Positions 1-5,003 of a stretch of 9,730 nt of DNA are shown here, piece by piece. The DNA comes from JBPOIS01 sp052034295. Lineage in GTDB: Bacteria > Pseudomonadota > Gammaproteobacteria > Pseudomonadales > Moraxellaceae. The stretch is from assembly GCA_052034295.1 (NCBI GenBank), contig JBPOIS010000059.1, positions 1 through 9,730 of the forward strand. The letters are read 5' to 3'. The notes beneath the pieces were generated by a model, which was not told the DNA's origin, ran no database searches, and saw only the letters and a program-made list of their open reading frames with translations. Each line of letters begins with the position of its first letter. Position 1 is the stretch's first letter. A program made the position numbers and the translations under genes.

Positions 1-477
1 CAGGTCTGGCCAGTGGGGCTGGATCAGCGCCAGCAGGCCGGGCTGCAGGACCCACAGGGCTGGCAAAATGTCCTGGAAGGCACGGTGGAGCGCTGGCCCC
101 AGCTCAGCCACGACACCCTGACCCTGCTGCCGCCACGCACTGCCCAGTTCTGGCGGCTGCGCAGCAGCGGCATCACCCAGCCGCCGCAGGTGTTTTTTGG
201 GGTGGCGCAGCAACAGCTGTGGTTTTTGGCGCAGGGGCAGGCCCCGTATCAGTTGCAGATCGCCGAAGCACATGAAGCGGGCTGGCCCGGTACTGCCACG
301 GGCACGCCACTGGACCAGCTCGGTCAGCCTGCGGCGCTGGCCCGGCTGGCGGAATTTGACCAGCAGCGCAGCCCATGGCAGCGTGCCTTCTGGGGCGTGC
401 TGGTGGCCAGTGTGGTGATTTTGCTGGGGCTGGCCCTGCAACTGGGCAAAAAACTGCGTGCGCCTGAGGCCCAATAG
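1..477 (+). CDS. DUF3999-type membrane protein, 3' end (partial)
   Basis: The frame is open from base 1 to a TAG at 475-477, so this is the last 158 residues of a gene that begins before the window; the GTG at 13 is internal. The visible part has a beta-rich region with an LWFLAQGQAPYQLQIAE stretch, which I recognise as the pattern of the DUF3999 C-terminal half (from memory of the family), then one hydrophobic helix near the end (FWGVLVASVVILLGLALQLG) followed by a basic tail. That fits a periplasmic protein with a C-terminal membrane anchor. The function of DUF3999 is unknown; it is often encoded near DUF2339 membrane proteins. The last codons (EAQ-stop) are supplied by the adjoining insert: a perfect copy of the preceding 27 bp recurs at 3109-3135 with a different ending. 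The family call is fairly secure; the function is not known. Confidence 0.7.
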   Translation, partial: QVWPVGLDQRQQAGLQDPQGWQNVLEGTVERWPQLSHDTLTLLPPRTAQFWRLRSSGITQPPQVFFGVAQQQLWFLAQGQAPYQLQIAEAHEAGWPGTATGTPLDQLGQPAALARLAEFDQQRSPWQRAFWGVLVASVVILLGLALQLGKKLRAPEAQ

Positions 478-655
478 TCAAAAGCCCCTGTAACTTTTTA
501 GCACGTTGGCACGCCCTACTGCTGGATGGATGCTTAAGGCGTACGTCCTGGATGTCCATCCCCCATTTTAGCATGAGCTTTCTGGCGATCTCAGCACAGA
601 TGGGTCTGGTGACGCAGCGGTAAACTTCGGGTATCTCAATGGCGCACTGAGGCAT
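173..655 (-). CDS. Truncated or chimeric ORF across left element boundary
   Basis: This ORF begins with ATG at 655 behind a very good Shine-Dalgarno sequence (AAGGAAGA, about 7 bases before the ATG). Its first 63 or so residues (MPQCAIEIPEVYRCVTRPIC onward) are encoded within the insert. They read like a real soluble protein start rather than a shadow, since no gene lies on the other strand there. Beyond base 465 the frame continues into the antisense strand of the DUF3999 gene and becomes a Pro/Ala-rich composition typical of a shadow frame. The simplest reading is the 5' fragment of a gene cut by the element boundary, with a C-terminus supplied by host DNA. I do not recognise the N-terminal family. 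It lies 70 bp beyond the GTPase terminator, so it would need its own promoter or read-through. Confidence 0.35.
   Translation of the reverse strand: MPQCAIEIPEVYRCVTRPICAEIARKLMLKWGMDIQDVRLKHPSSSRACQRAKKLQGLLTIGPQAHAVFCPVAGPAPAKSPHWPPARPRRHAAMGCAAGQIPPAGPAPQADRAGPVACPWQYRASPLHVLRRSATDTGPAPAPKTTAVAAPPQKTPAAAG
438..464 (+). repeat. Left 27-bp direct repeat (attL-like)
   Basis: This 27-bp stretch is identical to 3109-3135 in the same orientation, with a run of six A in its middle. It lies inside the DUF3999 coding sequence and encodes the end of the membrane-anchor region (QLGKKLRAP in frame). Identity stops sharply at 465 (T here, G at 3136) and before 438. The position at the 3' end of a coding gene, with the frame preserved, is what site-specific integration into a gene end produces. 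I infer it is the left boundary of the insertion. Confidence 0.75.
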
Positions 656-710
656 GGCACGTTCTTCCTTTTTTAAAAGGTTTAAAGGTCATAAAAATAA
701 AAACCAGAAA

Positions 711-752
711 TAAAAAAAAGAATTCACAGAGGGACCCGAAGGTCCCTCTGTG
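711..752 (-). terminator. Rho-independent terminator of the GTPase operon
   Basis: Bases 725-736 and 741-752 form a perfect 12-bp inverted repeat. Read on the minus strand, the loop is TTCG closed by a C-G pair, the exceptionally stable cUUCGg tetraloop. Five bases later comes a run of eight T (complement of 712-719). The hairpin begins 34 bases after the stop codon of the second GTPase. On the plus strand there is no T tract, so it works for the minus strand only. Confidence 0.9.
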
Positions 753-786
753 CTCTATGGTCTGGGATTTATTTATTGTCCCGGAC

Positions 787-1887
787 CTACTTTTTTTGGA
801 ATCCGATTGCACCGTTCTCGAGGCGAATATACCTGGCCTCTCCGGTCTCCTCGATGATCGCTTCGGCGGCTACGACATCAAGAGGGGGCACACTAAAACA
901 AAATACGCCCTTATAGGCGTGTTTTACTGTGCACCACTGTTTTAAAGTGTGCACGACCTCTTCGCCTGGGGCAACATCCCCGTTGTCCTCCGTCGGAGTC
1001 GACTCCTCGAACTTGCCGATGGCACCCAGGGCTGCGGTGGCCTTGCCGATCAGTTCGGCTTTCGCTTCCCGGACCTTTTTCGATTCAACCTCATCAGCCA
1101 GGATGTCTGTCAGACGCTGACGGGCCATTCTCAGAGCGGTCAATTTCAGTTCATCTTTGGTCAGGGGAAAATGAAGGTCCTGATTTTTTCTGAGCGTGCT
1201 GACGATGCCTTTGGCCAGCGCGTCCAGATTCCAGCCAGTCTGGGCGCTGTAGGGGATGATCAGGGTGTCCTGGCCAAAGATTTTCCGCAGGCTGTCGATT
1301 TTTTTGGCAATGTTGTCCATCTGGGCGGGCGTGGGTTCGGCGCCTGCCTTGCGGCTGACCGGCTCGATTTTGTCGCAGCAATTGATGGCCAACATCACCT
1401 TTTGCCGGTCCTTTTTGGTGGGAAAAATCTTGGCAAAAGCCTGCTCATCAATCGCATAATCGCGTAGGTCAGCCCGCAGTACATACACCACGGCACAGGA
1501 TGTTTTGAGAAAATCTCGGTACATCTTCAGGTATTTCTGGTCCTGATATTCACTTTCGCCGATGCCGGGAAAATCGGCAAAGGACAGAAAAAAATCTTTC
1601 GTGATCTCAAAGTCCAGACAATCGCATTGCTGGGTACAGGCCGCCACATCACTGGTGGTCAGGATGTCTTTGCCAAAAAAGGCATTGACTGTGGAGGATT
1701 TGCCATACCCGGACTTGCCAAAGAAGGACACCTGGATTTGCAGCTCATCACGCTGGTTTTTGGTGTTTTTCCAGCGGTAGGGGGCAGGATTGCGCAGCGT
1801 GACCTGCTTGATAGCGTCAAACGCTGGATGTTTTTTGATCAGTCTGGCAATCCGGCCTTTGTGGTGGAAGTATTTGATGATTTCCAT
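787..1887 (-). CDS. GTPase B, second gene of a GTPase pair
   Basis: A 366-residue P-loop GTPase of the Era/YfjP-like TRAFAC group. G1 is GKSGYGKSS at residues 57-65, the probable G2 Thr is T85 in AACT, G3 is DFPG at 105-108, G4 is NCCDK at 169-173 (NxxD followed by K) and G5 is SAQ at 214-216. All nucleotide-binding motifs are intact, so GTP binding and hydrolysis are expected. Residues 245-280 are helical and charged. The C-terminal 80 or so residues form a small domain I do not recognise, with cysteines C319 and C330 and a hydrophobic stretch (GVFCFSVPPLDVVAAEAII). ATG at 1887 lies 2 bases after the stop codon of GTPase A, so the two are almost certainly co-translated; a GGAG about 12 bases upstream lies inside the end of gene A. 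The stop is TAG at 787-789, followed by a terminator. The cellular role is unknown; related single GTPases occur in E. coli prophage islands. Confidence 0.85.
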   Translation of the reverse strand: MEIIKYFHHKGRIARLIKKHPAFDAIKQVTLRNPAPYRWKNTKNQRDELQIQVSFFGKSGYGKSSTVNAFFGKDILTTSDVAACTQQCDCLDFEITKDFFLSFADFPGIGESEYQDQKYLKMYRDFLKTSCAVVYVLRADLRDYAIDEQAFAKIFPTKKDRQKVMLAINCCDKIEPVSRKAGAEPTPAQMDNIAKKIDSLRKIFGQDTLIIPYSAQTGWNLDALAKGIVSTLRKNQDLHFPLTKDELKLTALRMARQRLTDILADEVESKKVREAKAELIGKATAALGAIGKFEESTPTEDNGDVAPGEEVVHTLKQWCTVKHAYKGVFCFSVPPLDVVAAEAIIEETGEARYIRLENGAIGFQKK

Positions 1888-1889
1888 GC

Positions 1890-2972
1890 TTAGAACAAGC
1901 TCCGGAAGAATCTGACCGCGCGGCCCACCACTGGAATGTTTTCTGCGGCATCAAGAACCGTGTCGATAAGACCTTTGGAGGCCTCTCTTCTCGTGCTCTC
2001 TGAAATGATGCTGAGTCGGTCCACCTCCCGCTGCCGTTCAAGACGCGCACGTTCGGCCTTATCCTCGGCCCATTGTTGGCGGAGACGGGCCAGCCGGGCT
2101 TCTTCTTCAAGCTGTTGTTGTTTTTCTCTGGCGGCCTGCATGGCGCGCTGGTGCGCTTCTTCAGCGGCTTTTCTGGCTTTTTCGGCTTCCTGCCGGGCTT
2201 TTTCTTCTGCTTCAGCGGCGGCCTGTTTGCGGATTTCTTCAGCGGTCTGGATGTTGTGCAGGACGATGGCTTTTTTGTCATTGGGCAAGGCATGGACGAT
2301 GGCATCCACCAATTCGGTCAGGCCGTAGCGTTCGTTGGCCGATACGGGTACCACCTGCGCAATCGGCAAGCGGAGAAAATTGGCCATGTGCGCGCGTTTG
2401 TCCTTGATGTTTTTTTGTTGCTTGGGGCCGGGCAGGTTTTCTTCTTCGTTCCATTCGCGGAACGGTTCGATTTTGTCGATTTGATTGACCACAGCCAAAA
2501 AGGGCTTGCCCGCATCAATGTAGGGGCGAATCAGACGCTTGTAAAAATCCTCGTCGGAAGCATTGGCCCGGTCATCACCCTTGAACACCCAAAAAATCAG
2601 GTCCAGCTCGGGGAGCAGTTTTTTGTACAGGGCGTCGTACTCATCATCTCTTTTGCGATCTTCTCCGACACCCGGCACATCCAGCAGTTTGATGCCCCCG
2701 GAATTGCCCAGCTTCAGCATCACTTCCTGCGGATCACGGGTACAGGCCTGCACATCGCTGATGGAGCACACGTCTTCGCCAAACAAGGCATTGCAAAGGC
2801 TGGATTTGCCCACGCCCGTTTTGCCAAACACCCCAACCTTGGGAACATAGCCATGGATCTCAGCAAACTTGCGCTGGATGGATTGCTTCACGGCCTCCGG
2901 TACCGCAATGCCGGATTCTTCAATCTTTTTAAAAAAATTCGCTTCGGTGGTGTCCAGGATGGATTTTTGCAT
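1890..2972 (-). CDS. GTPase A, first gene, with C-terminal coiled coil
   Basis: A 360-residue P-loop GTPase related to the Era/YfjP-like group. G1 is GKTGVGKSS at 50-58, the probable G2 Thr is T78 in QACT, G3 is DVPG at 98-101, G4 is NQID at 163-166 and G5 is SAN at 211-213. Residues about 243-320 are a long, highly charged Ala/Glu/Lys/Arg-rich coiled coil. The protein ends in an amphipathic, partly hydrophobic tail (NIPVVGRAVRFFRSLF) that could touch membranes or the partner GTPase. I chose ATG 2972 because AAGGA lies 6 bases upstream; the longer frame from 3020 would start within the candidate -10 box. It is the first gene of the operon, with gene B starting 2 bases after its TAA. The two proteins share motif spacing (QACT/AACT, VPGVGE/FPGIGE), consistent with an ancient duplication and perhaps a heteromeric complex. 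Function unknown. Confidence 0.87.
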   Translation of the reverse strand: MQKSILDTTEANFFKKIEESGIAVPEAVKQSIQRKFAEIHGYVPKVGVFGKTGVGKSSLCNALFGEDVCSISDVQACTRDPQEVMLKLGNSGGIKLLDVPGVGEDRKRDDEYDALYKKLLPELDLIFWVFKGDDRANASDEDFYKRLIRPYIDAGKPFLAVVNQIDKIEPFREWNEEENLPGPKQQKNIKDKRAHMANFLRLPIAQVVPVSANERYGLTELVDAIVHALPNDKKAIVLHNIQTAEEIRKQAAAEAEEKARQEAEKARKAAEEAHQRAMQAAREKQQQLEEEARLARLRQQWAEDKAERARLERQREVDRLSIISESTRREASKGLIDTVLDAAENIPVVGRAVRFFRSLF

Positions 2973-3017
2973 GGTAGTCCTTCCACAAAATATGGGCCTT
3001 ATGATCTCACTATGGCG

Positions 3018-3046
3018 CATAAATACGACAGGTTGTGTCGTGTTAA
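3018..3046 (-). promoter_or_regulatory. Candidate promoter of the GTPase operon
   Basis: On the minus strand a TTAACA (complement of 3041-3046, 5 of 6 matches to the -35 consensus) is followed after 17 bases by TTTATG (complement of 3018-3023, a poor -10). It lies about 45 bp upstream of the chosen start of GTPase A and no better pair is seen nearby. The spacer is almost filled by the inverted repeat listed separately. Tentative. Confidence 0.35.
3025..3041. promoter_or_regulatory. Inverted repeat, possible operator for the GTPase operon
   Basis: ACGACA and TGTCGT form perfect 6-bp arms around a 5-base spacer (GGTTG). It overlaps the spacer of the candidate promoter, 53 bp upstream of the GTPase A start. 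A dimeric repressor bound here would block transcription. No regulator gene is present in the insert, so any such protein would act from elsewhere. The repeat is seen in the sequence; the role is inferred. Confidence 0.4.
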
Positions 3047-3062
3047 AAAACGACTGTTTATT

Positions 3063-3104
3063 TATTGATCACTTAAGCAGAGGTATTGATCACTTAAGCA
3101 GAGG
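3063..3104. repeat. Two perfect 21-bp tandem repeats at right element edge
   Basis: The unit TATTGATCACTTAAGCAGAG plus a final G occurs twice head to tail (3063-3083 and 3084-3104) without a mismatch. Each unit has the palindrome CTTAAG at its centre, and the 21-bp period, two helical turns, puts the copies on the same DNA face. The array ends only 4 bases before the right 27-bp direct repeat, the place where recombinase arm sites or transposase binding sites usually sit. No matching copy is seen at the left edge. Confidence 0.85.
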
Positions 3105-3108
3105 TGGG

Positions 3109-3135
3109 GCAACTGGGCAAAAAACTGCGTGCGCC
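3109..3135 (+). repeat. Right 27-bp direct repeat (attR-like)
   Basis: Identical over 27 bases to 438-464. In the same reading frame it encodes QLGKKLRAP and continues into AGAD and a TGA, which looks like the original ending of the DUF3999 gene. It marks the right boundary of the putative insertion. Confidence 0.75.
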
Positions 3136-3151
3136 GGCCGGGGCCGACTGA
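3110..3151 (+). pseudogene. Stranded original 3' end of the DUF3999 gene
   Basis: Read in the frame set by the 27-bp repeat, these bases encode QLGKKLRAPAGAD and a TGA. This matches the end of the DUF3999 protein until the repeat stops. The codons are now separated from the gene by the 2.67-kb insert and have no start of their own. I infer that the uninterrupted ancestor ended in AGAD rather than EAQ. Confidence 0.55.
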
Positions 3152-3170
3152 CGCTGCGCTTTTACTAAAA

Positions 3171-3203
3171 AAATCATCGGGATGGCGTTTTTTTAAAATC
3201 CCG
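3171..3203. terminator. Possible bidirectional terminator
   Basis: CGGGAT (3178-3183) and ATCCCG (3198-3203) can pair around a 14-base loop containing a T run, and A and T runs lie on both sides. The site lies between the DUF3999 end and the convergent MscS gene, where a shared terminator is expected. The stem is only 6 bp, so this is weak. Confidence 0.3.
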
Positions 3204-3206
3204 TGC

Positions 3207-4061
3207 TCAGGCCCCCGGGCTGCCCGCGGCCTCATCCGCCTGCCGCACCTGCAGCTGCAGCTGCCGCAGCGGCAACTGCACGCCATGCTGCACAAAGGCA
3301 TCGCGGATGGATTCCTGGATCACATCACGCACTTTCAGGTAATTGTCGCACTGCACCCACACTGCATACAGCAGCTCGATGCTGGCTTCACCAAAGCCCT
3401 GCACGGTGACGATGCTCTTGGGTTCATCGAGGATCAGCGGGTAGTCACGGGCCAGCTGCAACAGCACCTGACGCACCTTGCCAAGGTTTTCCTCGTAGCG
3501 GATCGACAGCAGGATCGACAGCCGCCGGATCGGGAAGCGGGTCATGTTCAGCAGCGGCGTGCGGATCAGCAGCTCATTGGGCAGACGGATGTACACATTG
3601 TCCAGGGTCAGCAGCTTCACGCTCATCAGGTCGATCGACAGCACCTTACCCTCGATCACCTGACCGCGCACCGTGGTCACTGAGATCAGATCGCCGACCG
3701 CGAAGGCCCCTTCGCCAATCAAAAACAGCCCGCTGATCAGGTTTGACGCCGAGGTCTGCGACGCAAAGCCAATCGCCACCGTCAGCACCCCGGCTGCGCC
3801 GAGGAACACACTGAGCTTGAAGCCCATCTCGCGCAGGCCGGTGATCACAAACAGCCCAAACACCAGATAAAACAGCGCCCGGCCAAAAATCAGCCGCTGG
3901 TGGGCACTGAGCCGGTGCCCCAGGGTGCGCATCAGCGCCGCCCGCAGTCCACTGGCCAGCACATAGCCGCTCAGGATCAGCAGGCTGCCAATCAGCAGGT
4001 CCTCACTGCGCGGGTTGTGCCAAAGTCCCTGCAGCCGCTGCCAGAATTCCTCAAAAAACAC
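3207..4061 (-). CDS. MscS-family mechanosensitive channel
   Basis: A 284-residue protein with the layout of a small MscS channel. Two hydrophobic helices lie at about residues 22-42 and 58-77, and a glycine/alanine-rich pore helix at about 84-113 contains GAAGVLTVAIGFASQTSASN and SGLFLI, close to the TM3 pattern of E. coli MscS. After this come the beta domain (VGDLISVTTVRGQVIEGKV and the PNELLI segment at about 161-166) and the alpha/beta cytoplasmic domain to the end. Such channels sit in the inner membrane and open on osmotic downshock to release solutes. The start is GTG at 4061, with AGAGGT 9 bases upstream. It begins 24 bases after the end of the DUF432 gene and is surely co-transcribed with it. 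MscS paralogues are many, so no specific symbol is given. Confidence 0.93.
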   Translation of the reverse strand: MFFEEFWQRLQGLWHNPRSEDLLIGSLLILSGYVLASGLRAALMRTLGHRLSAHQRLIFGRALFYLVFGLFVITGLREMGFKLSVFLGAAGVLTVAIGFASQTSASNLISGLFLIGEGAFAVGDLISVTTVRGQVIEGKVLSIDLMSVKLLTLDNVYIRLPNELLIRTPLLNMTRFPIRRLSILLSIRYEENLGKVRQVLLQLARDYPLILDEPKSIVTVQGFGEASIELLYAVWVQCDNYLKVRDVIQESIRDAFVQHGVQLPLRQLQLQVRQADEAAGSPGA

Positions 4062-4085
4062 GCGGTCTGCACCTCTGTGTGGTGA

Positions 4086-4877
4086 TCAATCAAAAAAACC
4101 ATCCAGCACATGCAGCAGCGTCTTGTCGTTGCTGCGCGGCGCGTGGACAAACTCCACCGGCCCAGCCTGCAGCGGCAGGGCCTGTTCGATGCGGATGCGC
4201 GCCCCCCGGCCCGTGGATTCCCAGATCACCTCGATCTGCGACGTCCAGAAGCGGCCCTGACTGGGGCTGTAATACAGCGGCAGGTTCGGCACCGGCAGGT
4301 TCAGCCGGTCGAGCTGGTGCTGGATGCCGCTGGCATTGCGAAAGTGCACTGGCGTGACCGCCCGGAAGGCCCGGGGGGTCAGGTGGACCAGCTCGGTGCG
4401 TGCAAACACCGGCGTGGCATAGGCGATCTGGCCGCGCTGGGTGTCGGCACCGAACCAGGTGTCGTTGGGACGGATCACCGGCAGGTCAAACAGCGCCTCG
4501 CGCTGCTGCGGGGGGTAGCCTGCGACCCACAGCGGCGTACTGACGAACAGTGAACCCTGCTGGCCTGCGGGGATAAAAATCGGCCGCATCGGCCGCACCA
4601 CCACGGAACGGTCGGCCAGACGCGGCATCAGCGCCAGCGACCCGCCGGTCTGCGCAAACAGATAGCGCGCCTGGTGCAGCGGCAGGCCCAGATCTGCATC
4701 ATCGGGCAGTACCTGCCAGTCCTGTTCGTCTTCAGGCTGGACCGCAGGCCGGTGGTAGCACAGCAGCCACTCTCCGGCATGGCGGGTGATGCGCAGGCGC
4801 AGGCTGCCGAGCTGCCAGGCGCGGCGCTGGCCCAGCTCAAAGGCATACGGTCCCCACCAGCGGCTGCGGTTTTCCAT
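4086..4877 (-). CDS. DUF432 family protein, upstream partner of MscS
   Basis: A 263-residue soluble protein with no signal peptide or membrane helix. The sequence starts WWGPYAFELGQ, passes through a central region (VVVRPMRPIFIPAGQQGSLF, STPLWVAG) and ends IRIEQALPLQAGPVEFVHAP then LLHVLDGFFD. It has mainly beta-strand character. I recognise this as DUF432, a family of unknown function that often sits beside MscS channel genes in bacteria and archaea; the MscS gene follows after 24 bp here. The likely idea is a cytoplasmic accessory of the channel, but this is inference from neighbourhood. ATG 4877 is the only good start, since a stop codon lies seven codons upstream in frame; no clear Shine-Dalgarno is seen. 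Family call moderately sure. Confidence 0.75.
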   Translation of the reverse strand: MENRSRWWGPYAFELGQRRAWQLGSLRLRITRHAGEWLLCYHRPAVQPEDEQDWQVLPDDADLGLPLHQARYLFAQTGGSLALMPRLADRSVVVRPMRPIFIPAGQQGSLFVSTPLWVAGYPPQQREALFDLPVIRPNDTWFGADTQRGQIAYATPVFARTELVHLTPRAFRAVTPVHFRNASGIQHQLDRLNLPVPNLPLYYSPSQGRFWTSQIEVIWESTGRGARIRIEQALPLQAGPVEFVHAPRSNDKTLLHVLDGFFD

Positions 4878-4922
4878 GGCGTTCGGGCATTTTTTTCAGT
4901 CAACAGGCCCGCAGTGTAAGCC

Positions 4923-4953
4923 AGATCACCTCCGTGGCTGTAGGGGGTGATCT
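4923..4953. promoter_or_regulatory. Inverted repeat between divergent operons
   Basis: AGATCACC (4923-4930) and GGTGATCT (4946-4953) are perfect 8-bp arms; three more pairs, one of them G-T, extend the stem to 11 bp around a 9-base loop. It lies in the 124-bp gap between the DUF432/MscS operon and the DUF2946 gene and lacks a T tract on the plus side. An operator serving one or both promoters is more likely than a terminator. Role inferred. Confidence 0.4.
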
Positions 4954-4975
4954 CACTAAAAAAAATAGGGGTTTG

Positions 4976-5003
4976 TTGAGTTTTGCGGCTGAGGCGCTAC
5001 AAT
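4976..5003 (+). promoter_or_regulatory. Candidate sigma-70 promoter of the DUF2946 gene
   Basis: TTGAGT (4976-4981) and TACAAT (4998-5003, 5 of 6 matches to the -10 consensus) are 16 bases apart and are followed by GCGCGC. This is the best-looking promoter in the window. It overlaps the ATG at 5002, so if it is used the transcript would start near 5010, downstream of that ATG. Confidence 0.45.

Larger units (their letters stand above)
465..3135. mobile_element. Putative integrated island carrying two GTPases
   Basis: The segment is bounded by a perfect 27-bp direct repeat (438-464 and 3109-3135) and separates the DUF3999 gene from a second, apparently original version of its final codons. 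Its genes lie on the minus strand, opposite to the interrupted gene. It is visibly poorer in G+C than the DNA on either side, especially at 480-790 and 2930-3100. It contains a two-GTPase operon with its own terminator, a truncated gene at the left edge and 21-bp tandem repeats at the right edge. No integrase, transposase or resolvase gene is present, so it is either a decayed island or a small element mobilised by enzymes encoded elsewhere. The boundaries follow directly from the repeat; the integration mechanism is inference. Confidence 0.6.

Noticed and set aside
478..720. tRNA or small RNA gene at the left edge
   Set aside because: No cloverleaf or T-loop signature found. The stretch is better explained by the minus-strand gene fragment and AT-rich leader.
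949..1467. 172-residue plus-strand open frame opposite GTPase B
   Set aside because: Lies fully within the GTPase coding region and has no supporting features.
3018..3020. Longer GTPase A start, giving 16 extra residues
   Set aside because: It has no ribosome site and overlaps the candidate promoter, whereas ATG 2972 has AAGGA at good spacing.
2073..3068. 331-residue plus-strand open frame opposite GTPase A
   Set aside because: It is the antisense shadow of a gene with all GTP-binding motifs, lacks a ribosome site, and is rich in Phe and Gly as expected from the complement of Lys/Glu/Ala codons.
3063..3104. CRISPR-like repeat
   Set aside because: Two copies directly abut with no spacer and there are no cas genes, so it is a tandem repeat.
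465..3135. Insertion sequence or transposon
   Set aside because: No transposase and no terminal inverted repeats. The 27-bp flanking repeat is far longer than usual target duplications, so a site-specific integration model fits better.
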